From: Endomychus coccineus
Taxonomy: Eukaryota; Arthropoda; Insecta; Coleoptera; Endomychidae
Reading direction: 5' to 3'
Assembly (NCBI GenBank): GCA_958510875.1
Contig: OY294070.1
Location: forward strand, 45,283,299-45,347,298
DNA length: 64,000 nucleotides
Shown here: positions 15,001 to 28,431 of the stretch, one piece after another
How positions within the stretch are numbered: position 1 is the stretch's first letter
Layout: each line of letters begins with the position of its first letter
Position numbers and translations under genes: made by a program
The notes under the pieces: model-generated
What the model saw: only the letters and a program-made list of their open reading frames with translations
What the model was told of the DNA's origin: nothing
Database searches by the model: none

Positions 15001-18000
15001 CAAAATTTTATGAACAAGCTCATCGTACTTACAGAGATATCGATTTTTCAAAAATTCTAAAAAAAAAATATTTCTCCCTTTCGTACGGTTTGTCACAGGT
15101 TGTAATGATAATATCATGTAAGAGTAGATTGATTAGATTTATCAGCCAAAATTTCATGAACAAGCTCATCGTACTTACAGAGATATCGATTTTTCAAAAA
15201 TTCTAAAAAAAAATTATTTCTCCCTTTCGTACGGTTTGTCACAGGTTGTAATGATAATATCATGTAAGAGTAGATTGATTAGATTTATCAGCCAAAATTT
15301 CATAAACAAGCTCATCGTACTTACAGAGATATCGATTTTTCAAAAATTCTAAAAAAAAATTATTTCTCCCTTTCGTACGGTTTGTCACAGGTTGTAATGA
15401 TGATATCATGTAAGACTAGATTGATTAGATTTATCAGCCAAAATTTCATGAACAAGCTCATCGTACTTACAGAGATACCGATTTTTCAAAAATTCTAAAA
15501 AAAAATTATTTCTCCCTTTCGTACGGTTTGTCACAGGTTGTAATGATAATATCATGTAAGAGTAGATTGATTAGATTTATCAGCCAAAATTTCATGAACA
15601 AGCTCATCGTACTTACAGAGATATCGATTTTTCAAAAATTCTAAAAAAAAATTATTTCTCCCTTTCGTACGGTTTGTCACAGGTTGTAATGATAATATCA
15701 TGTAAGAGTAGATTGATTAGATTTATCAGCCAAAATTTCATGAACAAGCTCATCGTACTTACAGAGATATCGATTTTTCAAAAATTCTAAAAAAAAATTA
15801 TTTCTCCCTTTCGTACGGTTTGTCACAGGTCGTAATGATAATATCATGTAAGAGTAGATTGATTAGATTTATCAGCCAAAATTTCATGAACAAGCTCATC
15901 GTACTTACAGAGATATCGATTTTTCAAAAATTCTAAAAAAAAATTATTTCTCCCTTTCGTACGGTTTGTCACAGGTTGTAATGATAATATCATGTAAGAG
16001 TAGATTGATTAAATTTATCAGCCAAAATTTCATGAACAAGCTCATCGTACTTACGGAGATATCGATTTTTCAAAAATTCAAAAAAAAATATTTCTCCCTT
16101 TCGTACGGTTTGTCACAGGTTGTAATGATAATATCATGTAAGAGTAGATTGATTAGATTTATCAGCCAAAATTTCATGAACAAGCTCATCGTACTTACAG
16201 AGATATCGATTTTTCAAAAATTCTAAAAAAAAATTATTTCTCCCTTTCGTACGGTTTGTCACAGGTCGTAATGATAATATCATGTGAGAGTAGATTGAGT
16301 AGATTTATCAGCCAAAATTTCATGAACAAGCTCATCGTACTTACAGAGATATCGATTTTTCAAAAATTCTAACAAAAAATTATTTCTCCCTTTCTTACGG
16401 TTTGTCACAGGTCGTAATGATAATATCATGTAAGAGTAGATTGATTAGATTTATCAGCCAAAATTTCATGAACAAGCTCATCGTACTTACAGAGATATCG
16501 ATTATTCAAAAATTCTACAAAAAAAATATTTCTCCCTTTCGTACGGTTTGTCACAGGTTGTAATGATAATATCATGTAAGAGTAGATTGATTAGAGTTAT
16601 CAGCCAAAATTTCATGAACAAGCTCATCGTACTTACAGAGATATCGATTTTTCAAAAATTCTAAAAAAAAATTATTTCTCCCTTTCGTACGGTTTGTCAC
16701 AGGTTGTAATGATAATATCATGTAAGAGTAGATTGATTAGTTTTATCAGCCAAAATTTCATGTACAAGCTCATCGTACTTACAGAGATATCGATTTTTCA
16801 AAAATTCTAACAAAAAATTATTTCTCCCTTTCTTACGGTTTGTCACAGGTCGTAATGATAATATCATGTAAGAGTAGATTGATTAGATTTATCAGCCAAA
16901 ATTTCATGAACAAGCTCATCGTACTTACAGAAATATCGATTTTTCAAATATTCTAAAAAAAAATTGTTTCTCCCTTTCGTACGGTTTGTCACAGGTTGTA
17001 ATGATAATATCATGTAAGAGTAGATTGATTAGATTTATCAGCCAAAATTGCATGAACAAGCTCATCGTACTTACAGAGATATCGATTTTTCAAAAATTCT
17101 ACAAAAAAAATATTTCTCCCATTCGTACGGTTTGTCACAGGTTGTAATGATAATATCATGTAAGAGTAGATTGATTAGAGTTATCAGCCAAAATTTCATG
17201 AACAAGCTCATCGTACTTACAGAAATATCGATTTTTTAAAAATTCTAAAAAAAAATTATTTCTCCCTTTCGTACGGTTTGTCACAGGTTGTAATGATAAT
17301 ATCATGTAAGAGTAGATTCATTAGATTTATGAGCCAAAATTTTATGAACAAGCTCATCGTACTTACAGAGATATCGATTTTTCAAAAATTCTAAAAAAAA
17401 AATATTTCTCCCTTTCGTACGGTTTGTCACAGGTTGTAATGATAATATCATGTAAGAGTAGATTGATTAGATTTATCAGCCAAAATTTCATGAACAAGCT
17501 CATCGTACTTACAGAGATATCGATTTTTCAAAAATTCTAAAAAAAATTATTTCTCCTTTCCGTACGGTTTGTCACAGGTTGTAATGATAATATCATGTAA
17601 GAGTAGATTGATTAGATTTATCAGCCAAAATTTCATGAACAAGCTCATCGTACTTACAGAGATATCGATTTTTCAAAAATTCTAAAAAAAAATTATTTCT
17701 CCCTTTCGTACGGTTTGTCACAGGTTGTAATGATAATATCATGTAAGAGTAGATTGATTAGATTTATCAGCCAAAATTTCATAAACAAGCTCATCGTACT
17801 TACAGAGATCGATTTTTCAAAAATTCTAAAAAAAAATTATTTCTCCCTTTCGTACGGTTTGTCACAGGTTGTAATGATGATATCATGTAAGACTAGATTG
17901 ATTAGATTTATCAGCCAAAATTTCATGAACAAGCTCATCGTACTTACAGAGATATCGATTTTTCAAAAATTCTAAAAAAAAATTATTTCTCCCTTTCGTA

Positions 18001-21000
18001 CGGTTTGTCACAGGTTGTAATGATAATATCATGTAAGAGTAGATTGATTAGATTTATCAGCCAAAATTTCATGAACAAGCTCATCGTACTTACAGAGATA
18101 TCGATTTTTCAAAAATTCTAAAAAAAAATTATTTCTCCCTTTCGTACGGTTTGTCACAGGTCGTAATGATAATATCATGTAAGAGTAGATTGATTAGATT
18201 TATCAGCCAAAATTTCATGAACAAGCTCATCGTACTTACAGAGATATCGATTTTTCAAAAATTCTAAAAAAAAATTATTTCTCCCTTTCGTACGGTTTGT
18301 CACAGGTTGTAATGATAATATCATGTAAGAGTAGATTGATTAAATTTATCAGCCAAAATTTCATGAACAAGCTCATCGTACTTACGGAGATATCGATTTT
18401 TCAAAAATTCGAAAAAAAATATTTCTCCCTTTCGTACGGTTTGTCACAGGTTGTAATGATAATATCATGTAAGAGTAGATTGATAAGATTTATCAGCCAA
18501 AATTTCATGAACAAGCTCATCGTACTTACAGAGATATCGATTTTTCAAAAATTCTAACAAAAAATTATTTCTCCCTTTCGTACGGTTTGTCACAGGTTGT
18601 AATGATAATATCATGTAAGAGTAGATTGATTAGATTTATCAGCCAAAATTTCATGAACAAGCTCATCGTACTTACAGAGATATCGATTTTTCAAAAATTC
18701 TAAAAAAAAATTATTTCTCCCTTTCGTACGGTTTGTCACAGGTTGTAATGATAATATCATGTAAGAGTAGATTGATTAGATTTATCAGCCAAAATTTCAT
18801 GAACAAGCTCATCGTACTTACAGAGATATCGATTTTTCAAAAATTCTAAAAAAAAATTATTTCTCCCTTTCGTACGGTTTGTCACAGGTCGTAATGATAA
18901 TATCATGTAAGAGTAGATTGATTAGATTTATCAGCCAAAATTTCATGAACAAGCTCATCGTACTTACAGAGATATCGATTTTTCAAAAATTCTAAAAAAA
19001 AATTATTTCTCCCTTTCGTACGGTTTGTCACAGGTTGTAATGATAATATCATGTAAGAGTAGATTGATTAAATTTATCAGCCAAAATTTCATGAACAAGC
19101 TCATCGTACTTACGGAGATATCGATTTTTCAAAAATTCAAAAAAAAATATTTCTCCCTTTCGTACGGTTTGTCACAGGTTGTAATGATAATATCATGTAA
19201 GAGTAGATTGATTAGATTTATCAGCCAAAATTTCATGAACAAGCTCATCGTACTTACAGAGATATCGATTTTTCAAAAATTCTAAAAAAAAATTATTTCT
19301 CCCTTTCGTACGGTTTGTCACAGGTCGTAATGATAATATCATGTGAGAGTAGATTGATTAGATTTATCAGCCAAAATTTCATGAACAAGCTCATCGTACT
19401 TACAGAGATATCGATTTTTCAAAAATTCTAACAAAAAATTATTTCTCCCTTTCTTACGGTTTGTCACAGGTCGTAATGATAATATCATGTAAGAGTAGAT
19501 TGATTAGATTTATCAGCCAAAATTTCATGAACAAGCTCATCGTACTTACAGAAATATCGATTTTTCAAATATTCTAAAAAAAAATTGTTTCTCCCTTTCG
19601 TACGGTTTGTCACAGGTTGTAATGATAATATCATGTAAGAGTAGATTGATTAGATTTATCAGCCAAAATTGCATGAACAAGCTCATCGTACTTACAGAGA
19701 TATCGATTTTTCAAAAATTCTACAAAAAAAAAATTTCTCCCTTTCGTACGGTTTGTCACAGGTTGTAATGATAATATCATGTAAGAGTAGATTGATTAGA
19801 GTTATCAGCCAAAATTTCATGAACAAGCTCATCGTACTTACAGAGATATCGATTTTTCAAAAATTCTAAAAAAAATTATTTCTCCCTTTCGTACGGTTTG
19901 TCACAGGTTGTAATGATAATATCATGTAAGAGTAGATTGATTAGTTTTATCAGCCAAAATTTCATGTACAAGCTCATCGTACTTACAGAGATATCGATTT
20001 TTCAAAAATTCTAACAAAAAATTATTTCTCCCTTTCTTACGGTTTGTCACAGGTCGTAATGATAATATCATGTAAGAGTAGATTGATTAGATTTATCAGC
20101 CAAAATTTCATGAACAAGCTCATCGTACTTACAGAAATATCGATTTTTCAAATATTCTAAAAAAAAATTGTTTCTCCCTTTCGTACGGTTTGTCACAGGT
20201 TGTAATGATAATATCATGTAAGAGTAGATTGATTAGATTTATCAGCCAAAATTGCATGAACAAGCTCATCGTACTTACAGAGATATCGATTTTTCAAAAA
20301 TTCTACAAAAAAAATATTTCTCCCATTCGTACGGTTTGTCACAGGTTGTAATGATAATATCATGTAAGAGTAGATTGATTAGATTTATCAGCCAAAATTT
20401 CATGAACAAGCTCATCGTACTTACAAAGATATCGATTTTTCAAAAATTCTAAAAAAAAATTATTTCTCCCTTTCGTACGGTTTGTCACAGGTTGTAATGA
20501 TAATATCATGTAAGAGTAGATTTATTAGATTTATCAGCCAAAATTTCATGAACAAGCTCATCGTACTTACAGAGATATCGATTTTTCAAAAATTTAAAAA
20601 AAAAATTATTTCTCCCTTTCGTACGGTTTGTAATGATAATATCATGTAAGAGTAGATTGATCAGATTTATCAGCCAAAATTTCATGAACAAGCTCATCGT
20701 ACTTACAGAGATATCGATTTTTCAAAAATTCTAAAAAAAAATTATTTCTTCCTTTCGTACGGTTTGTCACAGGTTGTAATGATAATATCATGTAAGAGTA
20801 GATTGATTAGATTTATCAGCTAAAATTTCATAAACAAGCTCATCGTACTTACAGAGATATCGATTTTTCAAAAATTCAAAAAAAAAGTTATTTCTCCATT
20901 TTTACGGGTTGTCACAGGTTGTAATGATGATATCATGTAAGACTAGATTGATTAGATTTATCAGCCAAAATTTCATGAACAAGCTCATCGTACTTACAGA

Positions 21001-24000
21001 GATATCGATTTTTCAAAAATTCTAAAAAAAAAATTATTTCTCCCTTTCGTACGGTTTGTCACAGGTTGTAATGATAATATCATGTAAGAGTAGATTGATT
21101 AGATTTATCAGCCAAAATTTCATGAACAAGCTCATCGTACTTACAGAGATATCGATTTTTCTAAAATTCTAAAAAAAAATTATTTCTCCCTTTCGTACGG
21201 TTTGTCACAGGTTGTAATGATAATATCATGTAAGAGTAGATTGATTAGATTTATCAGCCAAAATTTCATGAACAAGCTCATCGTACCTACGGAGATATCG
21301 ATTTTTCGAAAACTCTATAAAAAAATTTTTCTTCCTTTCGTACGGTTTGTCACAGGTTGTAATGATAATATCATTTAAGAGCAGATTGATTAGATTTATC
21401 AGCCAAAATTTCATGAACAAGCTCATCGTACTTACGGAGATATCAATTTTTCAAAAATTCTAAAAAAAAATTATTTCTCCCTTTCTTACGGTTTGTCACA
21501 GGTCGTAATGATAATATCATGTAAGAGTAGATTGATTAGATTTATCAGCCAAAATTTCATGAACAAGCTCATCGTACTTACAGAAATATCGATTTTTCAA
21601 AAATTCTAAAAAAAAATTGTTTCTCCCTTTCGTACGGTTTGTCACAGGTTGTAATGATAATATCATGTAAGAGTAGATTGATTAGATTTATCAGCCAAAA
21701 TTTCATGAACAAGCTCATCGTACTTACAGAGATATCGATTTTTCAAAAATTCTAAAAAAAAATTATTTCTCCCTTTCGTACGGTTTGTCACAGGTTGTAA
21801 TGATAATATCATGTAAGAGTAGATTGATTAGAGTTATCAGCCAAAATTTCATGAACAAGCTCATCGTACTTACAGAGATATCGATTTTTCAAAAATTCTA
21901 AAAAAAATTATTTCTCCCTTTCGTACGGTTCGTCACAGGTTGTAATGATAATATCATGTAAGAGTAGATTGATTAGTTTTATCAGCCAAAATTTCATGAA
22001 CAAGCTCATCGTACTTACAGAGGTATCGATTTTTCAAAAAATCTAAAAAAAAATTATTTCTCCCTTTCGTACGGTTTGTCACAGGTTGTAATGATAATAT
22101 CATGTAAGAGTAGATTGATTAGATTTATCAGCCAAAATTTCATGAACAAGCTCATCGTACTTACAGAGATATCGATTTTTCAAAAATTCTAAAAAAAAAT
22201 TATTTCTCCCTTTCGTACGGTTTGTAATGATAATATCATGTAAGAGTAGATTGATCAGATTTATCAGCCAAAATTTCATGAACAAGCTCATCGTACTTAC
22301 AGAGATATCGATTTTTCAAAAATTCTAAAAAAAAATTATTTCTCCCTTTCGTACGGTTTGTCACAGGTTGTAATGATAATATCATGTAAGAGTAGATTTA
22401 TTAGATTTATCAGCCAAAATTTCATGAACAAGCTCATCGTACTTACAGAAATATCGATTTTTCAAAAATTCTAAAAAAAAATTATTTCTCCCTTTCGTAC
22501 GTTTTGTCACAGGTTGTAATGATAATATCATGTAAGAGTAGATTGATTAGATTTATCAGCTAAAATTTCATAAACAAGCTCATCGTACTTACAGAGATAT
22601 CGATTTTTCAAAAATTCAAAAAAAAAATTATTTCTCCCTTTCTTACGGTTTGTCACAGGTTGTAATGATGATATCATGTAAGACTAGATTGATTAGATTT
22701 ATCAGCCAAAATTTCATGAACAAGCTCATCGTACTTACAGAGATATCGATTTTTCAAAAATTCTAAAAAAAAAATATTTCTCCCTTTCTTACGGTTTGTC
22801 ACAGGTCGTAATGATAATATGATGTAAGAGTAGATTGATTAGATTTATCAGCCAAAATTTCATGAACAAGCTCATCGTACTTACAGAGATATCGATTTTT
22901 CAAAAATTCTAAAAAAAAATTATTTCTCCCTTTCGTACGGTTTGTCACAGGTTGTAATGATAATATCATGTAAGAGTAGATTTATTAGATTTATCAGCCA
23001 AAATTTCATGAACAAGCTCATCGTACTTACAGAGATATCGATTTTTCAAAAATTCTAAAAAAAAATTATTTCTCCCTTTCGTACGGTTTGTCACAGGTTG
23101 TAATGATAATATCATGTAAGAGTAGATTGATTAGATTTATCAGCTAAAATTTCATAAACAAGCTCATCGTACTTACAGAGATATCGATTTTTCAAAAATT
23201 CAAAAAAAAAATTATTTCTCCCTTTCTTACGGTTTGTCACAGGTTGTAATGATGATATCATGTAAGACTAGATTGATTAGATTTATCAGCCAAAATTTCA
23301 TGAACAAGCTCATCGTACTTACAGAGATATCGATTTTTCAAAAATTCTAAAAAAAAATTATTTCTCCCTTTCGTACGGTTTGTCACAGGTTGTAATGATA
23401 ATATCATGTAAGAGTAGATTGATTAGATTTATCAGCCAAAATTTCATGAACAAGCTCATCGTACTTACAGAGATATCGATTTTTCAAAAATTCTAAAAAA
23501 AAATTATTTCTCCCTTTCGTACGGTTTGTCACAGGTTGTAATGATAATATCATGTAAGAGTAGATTGATTAGATTTATCAGCCAAAATTTCATGAACAAG
23601 CTCATCGTACCTACGGAGATATCGATTTTTCAAAAACTCTATAAAAAAAAATATTTCTTCCTTTCGTACGGTTTGTCACAGGTTGTAATGATAATATCAT
23701 TTAAGAGCAGATTGATTAGATTTATCAGCCAAAATTTCATGAACAAGCTCATCGTACTTACGGAGATACAAATTTTTCAAAAATTCTAAAAAAAAATTAT
23801 TTCCCCCTTTCGTACGGTTTGTCACAGGTTGTAATGATGATATCATGTAAGACTAGATTGATTAGATTTATCAGCCAAAATTTCATGAACAAGCTCATCG
23901 TACTTACGGAGATATCGATTTTTCAAAAACTCTATAAAAAAAATTATTTCTCCCTTTCGTACGGTTTGTCACAGGTTGTAATGATAATATCATGTAAGAG

Positions 24001-24075
24001 TAGATTGATTAGATTTATCAGCCAAAATTTCATGAACAAGCTCATCGTACTTACGGAGATATCGATTTTTCAGAA
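1..24075. repeat. 146-bp satellite array, about 165 monomers
   Basis: Head-to-tail tandem repeat. Successive CGTACGG motifs lie 146 bases apart (for example 1549, 1695, 1841), with monomers of 143-147 bases caused mainly by A-tract length changes. Each monomer carries the near-palindrome TGATAATATCA, a GATATCGATTTTTC stretch and an A-run followed by TTATTTCTCCC. At least two subfamilies exist: one with CGTACTTACAGAG and a TTCTAAAAAA tail, another with CGTACCTACGGAG and a CTCTATAAAA tail (for example near 3,670, 3,960, 10,080, 14,010 and 23,610). Marker variants recur at large distances, which shows higher-order repeats. Short ORFs of 60-102 codons recur with the monomer and are not genes. The array starts before the window. 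Confidence 0.97.
8256..16110. repeat. Higher-order repeat: tandem 3,928-bp (27-monomer) blocks
   Basis: Distinctive monomer variants recur at a fixed 3,928-base offset: 8256/12184, 9153/13081, 9995/13923, 10288/14216 and 10786/14714. Part of the same block also occurs 6,407 bases upstream (1849, 2347, 2746 and 3588 match 8256, 8754, 9153 and 9995), and another piece 2,039 bases upstream (6217 matches 8256). The next copy after 12184 begins at 15966, one monomer shorter. The blocks therefore arose by repeated duplication of long monomer runs, as expected from unequal exchange or replication slippage. Exact block edges need a self-alignment. Confidence 0.8.
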
Positions 24076-24420
24076 ATTCTACAAAAAAAGTATTTCCTTA
24101 TTTTGTACGGTTTGTCGAGAGATGTAATACAGTTGTGTTGTAAAAGTAACATGAGGAGATTTATGCTCCAAAATTTCATGAACAAGCTGACCGTAGTGTC
24201 GGAGATATCGACTTTTCAAAAATTCTGTTAAAAAACTGTTTCCTCCTTTCATACGGCTTGTCAAGGATTGTAATGGTATTGTGACGAAAGATCAGCCTAA
24301 GGAGATGCATCAATCCAAATTTTATCAAAAAGCTTGCCGTAGTTTACAAAAAGTAATGATATTAATTTCTTTATTCATACCGTTTGTAAAGAAATGAAAT
24401 ATTGGCACCCTGTAGGTGTA
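24076..24420. repeat. Degenerate right edge of the 146-bp satellite
   Basis: About two and a half monomers remain recognisable (phrases such as AAAATTTCATGAACAAGCTG, GGAGATATCGA and a TACGGCTTGTCA equivalent) but carry many substitutions and indels. Divergence rises sharply beyond 24,100 and nothing satellite-like is visible past about 24,420. This is the usual pattern of an array edge that has escaped homogenisation. Confidence 0.85.
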
Positions 24421-25737
24421 GCCCATGTGGAGTATTTAAAGGATATTATTTTATTTGTTCTTAATAATCAATATAAATAATTTGTTATCATAATAAGTTA
24501 CATCAATCAGGTAGAACAAATAATTTCTGAAAACGGACTTGGTAGCAGATTGTCTGATAAATCTGGCAACATAGCTTGCAAATTCTCCTCTATCCCATCT
24601 TCGACAGTACACACGTCATAAAGTGTGGATGGAAAAGTGTGGGTAACTTCACACTAATTCTATAATTGATCTTATCTTGCGATGTATCAAATCTATAAAC
24701 CGAGTTTTATAGATTCCACAACTTTTTGAATACATCAGTTCTAAAGTTTAGCGAGCAAAAATGGATGTATATTGGTCGATTTTTTGATAAGTTGATTACT
24801 TTTTGGATAAATACGTTTTTTTGTGAATACAATAACATTTAAAATTAGTTCTGTAGCTTTCAATATATTGGATTAATCAGATTTTGGATAGATTCACATA
24901 TAACCTGTATTATTATTACAGCTTATTATTATTGTTGCTTTTTATCTTTTAAGACAAATTGTAAACATATTTTATATATTATGTCCCATAGTGATATGTA
25001 ATAAGGTATTTTGCTGCAAATTAAAAGAATTTCTGTAATAAAACTTACTTCTTAGATTATTTAGAATATCATAGTTTACAAGTGGATGTGAAAAGTCACA
25101 AGTTTTCAAACCACGTCTCCAACTAGAATGCCATCTCCTTTGTTTTCTCCGCTAGGGTTTTATCACACTAAAAGGCACAGGCTGGTATGTTTTGCAGTTA
25201 TTGGTTAAATTCAGATATATGTAAGATAAAACTCGAAACTATCACCTTTCGCTGTCTCCGTTCGATTCGACAACTTCAACGAGAAAAACTAACCAAACGC
25301 AAACTAACCCAAATTTCTATAAATCATCAACTCACAGTTCTAATGTGGCAAAAATAACTTATTTAACCAATCACAGCAAAGCTTAGCAGTACATTTGTTT
25401 TACTTTAGTTTGGTGTTATCAGCCAACCTTTTTTATGGTCGGCCTGCTGTGAATCATCATAACAAATGATGCAACGTAGTTTACAAAACATGATATTATC
25501 AAAATAAAAATCCAAAGATTTAAGTAAAATAACCAGAACATTTTATTGAGGTGGAGTGAGCGTTGCGTTGCTCTTCTCGAATTGGGTTATATGATGCACA
25601 ATGTATATTTTCATGTAGTGGCCAAATGGTGAATGCAATTCACTTGACATTTTGACACAAACTAGATATAATGCTCGACATTTACTGGCATGAAAATTCA
25701 AAATTGCATCACAGAATATAGATATGCTAACACTATA
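24421..25737. other. AT-rich sequence with no gene seen
   Basis: No ORF here resembles a protein I know and none is long. The ORF at 25,543-25,764 on the minus strand runs into the foldback element and looks fortuitous. No RNA gene was recognised. The stretch separates the satellite edge from the foldback element. Confidence 0.6.
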
Positions 25738-27077
25738 CCTGGTGGGCCAATCAAAACGAAACACGGCCGATATCCCATATACCGTTCATTAAAAAAAAAA
25801 CGCTCGGACCCGTCGATTTTTATGTCCCGCGGGAAAGATTTTGCCCATATCATCAACCTTGTAACTTCCATCTCCTCGCGGGTGTGAGCTTTAACTCCAA
25901 AATCTTGAATGGGAATATGGGTCGAGTGGTACCTTATTTTAAAGGTAATCGAATTCTCTGTTCAACGCATCCTAGTTTTATAGAATTTATGCAGCCGTTT
26001 AGAGAAAATAAGGGAAGAACAATGAAAGAAAAAATTATTGCTCGGTTAAAAAAGGTTGAGATCCGTTAATTTTTATAGCAAGAAAACTCTTATTTTCAAC
26101 TCTGCTTCTACAACCTCCCGCAGAGGTGAGCTTCAATCCTTAAATTAAAATGGGATGAAGAGTCAAATGATACCACAATTCAAAGGTCATCAAATTGTTT
26201 TTTCACGGTCTAACAATTTTTAACAATTAAGACCCAGATATTTAATTTTTCCATTTTAATAATACAGTTCAATCAGCGATACTCTTTCTGCAGTAGAATA
26301 AACCATTTTAGATCAAAATGAAGTGTGGTCAGAGACAAAACCCTGCGAGATATTAAATTGAAATGAATTAAATGTAAATACTCGTAACTTCTAAGGAACT
26401 GCAAAATTTATAAATTCTTCACAAAAACAGAATTCCACAGCAGATAAAATGGAGTACTTACTTTTTTCTCCGAAAGATAAAATTAGAATTTACATTACCT
26501 TTTGTCAGTGGTAAATGTATTGAGGAATGTAGCAAACATTTCCTTATTAAAATAAATAATAAAGAGAAATTGAAGTTAATAAATAATAATGGATTTGCTG
26601 AAAAGAGAATTTAATGACCATTAAAATATTGTATCACACGAATTTTAATCCCATTTTAATTTAAGGGTTGAAGCTCACCCCTGCGGGAGGTTGAAGTGAC
26701 AGAGTTGAAAATTATACATAAAAGACCCCTTTTCCGAGATAAAAATCAAAGGGTTTTAACATCTTTTCATCGAGCAATAATTATTTTGAAATCGCTTTGT
26801 TTTCATTGTTGTTCCCTCATTTTTTCAAAAATGGCTGCATCGAATTTGTAAAGCTAAGATGCGTTGAACAAAAAATTCGATTACCTTTAAAATAAGGTAC
26901 CACTCGACCCCTATTCCCTTTTAAGATTTTGGAGTTGAAACTCACCCCCACCAGCGGGTCAAAGTTACAAGGTTGATGATATGGGCAAAACCTTTTCCAC
27001 GGGCAGAAAAAACCTACGATTTTTTTTTAAACGAACGGTAGATATCGGCCGTGTTTCGTTTTGATTAGCCCACCCGG
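25738..27077. mobile_element. Foldback (MITE-like) element, TA-flanked, 1,340 bp
   Basis: The two ends are inverted copies of each other: the left starts CCTGGTGGGCCAATCAAAAC and the right end, read in reverse complement, starts CCGGGTGGGCTAATCAAAAC. Similarity continues through GAAACACGGCCGATATC, a GGTACCTTATTTTAAAGGTA-like block and further in to AAATTAAAATGGGAT (left near 26,140, right near 26,655), so arms of about 0.4-0.6 kb face each other around a short centre. TA dinucleotides flank both ends (25,736-25,737 and 27,078-27,079), consistent with a Tc1/mariner-type TA duplication. No transposase is encoded; the short ORFs inside are not convincing. Arms have diverged, so the copy is not recent. 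Confidence 0.75.
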
Positions 27078-27690
27078 TAAAGAAGTTAATCTTAAAAATT
27101 TTTATAGGAATTTGTGTTGCTTTGCGCATGTCTTTAATATCGAGTTCATGATTTGTTTACATTTTAGCACATTAGGATTTCATACCGCTCCTATGAATTG
27201 TAATGTACGTGCTAGATTGTACGCTTACTCTAATTATGAATATCAGAATGTCCGTAGACGTTGCGCGAGATTTCTTCTGGAACACCAACTTCAAAGGTAC
27301 CGACACTATTATTAACTTCTATATAGCTTTGGCAAATCCATATTCTGTGGTCGTACCATGAGCAGTTTACAAGTTTTTGAGCATAGCGTACTGTTGAAAT
27401 TCGCTCTGTTTCAGATGTCGTTCTGTGCGTTAACTATATCTGACCGCTTGTACAGAGAAACCCGTTCTTTGCCGGTCGAATCTGCTTGTGTGGCACCCGA
27501 CAATGAGCTAGCGCGTTCCGTTGACGGCATCCGATAAAGGGCGCTTTTCCCTAATTTAAATAAGACTAGTATCAATGTCTGTACTTACTACTGTCGAGTT
27601 GAATCAATTCAAACATTGAGCGATTTTTACACAATGTCTATTTTGTTTTGACTGAATCAAAACAAAAAGATATTCGTTTCATTCTTTTTT

Positions 27691-27918
27691 TGATACAGCT
27701 AGCCACTTAAAAATAAAATCAATACAACATCCGATAGGCTAATAATATTTTGTATTGGATCTATCGTATGGTACATTGTAACAGTCAAAAACTGTATCAA
27801 AGATCTATTTAGTACAATTTTCGACTGATTCAACGCACCATACGATAGATCCAATACAAAATGTTATGAACCTATCTGATGTTGTGTTCGTTTAATTTTT
27901 AAGAGGCTAGCTTTATCA
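27691..27918. mobile_element. Small hairpin MITE, about 228 bp
   Basis: Arms of about 80 bases are inverted copies: TGATACAGCTAGCC and CCAATACAAAAT-type blocks on the left are mirrored by the right arm ending GGCTAGCTTTATCA. Both arms include the block around CTATCGTATGGT and its complement. There are scattered mismatches and no ORF. No convincing target duplication was identified, so the superfamily is unknown. Confidence 0.65.
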
Positions 27919-28170
27919 ATAGTGCGTTAGTGCAGATTGGCGCAGGTTACAGTTTGCAGGTTTGTTCCCGTCAAGAAGATAAAATACCTGTATAATTTTT
28001 TTTATTGTTACCTAATATAGTTATTATAATTTATTGTATGTGTAAGGTGGTTTTTGGGTGCACCAGGAGGGGCACAAACGTTTCGCATTGGACTATTGAT
28101 CACATTAAAATAGAGGTAAGTTCTGAATTTTAATAGAATTAGCAATTACGTGAGGGAAATCCGTTCTAAA

Positions 28171-28266
28171 CTTAAATAAAATAACTATTAAAAGTTCGAT
28201 TTTCACTAATTACGATCCATAACTAAATTAATAAAAATCGAACTTCTAATAGTTATTCTATTTAAG
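28171..28266. repeat. Short inverted repeat (hairpin), about 96 bp
   Basis: The left arm (CTTAAATAAAATAAC, then AAAGTTCGATTTT) is matched in inverse by the right arm (AAAATCGAACTT, then GTTATTCTATTTAAG), with a short loop near 28,215-28,230. It could be a MITE remnant or part of the 5' region of the transposon that follows. Confidence 0.6.
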
Positions 28267-28431
28267 GAAACTTCTGGCCGCTGTGTCCATCTTAGTAAGA
28301 ACAAGAAGTATTACTTTCTCAAAATCATAGCCTATTTAAAATGAGTTTTATTTTACAGATAGTTTAACTTCATCAGATAACAAAACACGGCTCAAATATC
28401 ACCAAGAACCATAAGATATTATCGAAAATAG

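Larger units (their letters stand above)
27080..28431. other. Gene-free stretch with two hairpins
   Basis: No coding region recognised. It holds the hairpin elements at 27,691-27,918 and 28,171-28,266 and leads into the transposon remains starting near 28,430. The ORF at 27,061-27,315 begins inside the foldback element's end and has no recognisable domain. Confidence 0.55.

Noticed and set aside
1..24075. CENP-B box in the satellite monomer
   Set aside because: The TTTCGTACGG region shares TTCG with the box but lacks the A and CGGG positions at the required spacing.
1..24127. Dozens of ORFs of 60-102 codons on both strands
   Set aside because: They recur with the satellite monomer and encode the same peptide because the DNA is tandemly repeated; frame changes follow A-tract length. 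No coding signal.
25690..26069. Two short plus-strand ORFs
   Set aside because: They lie in the left arm of the foldback element and have no family resemblance.
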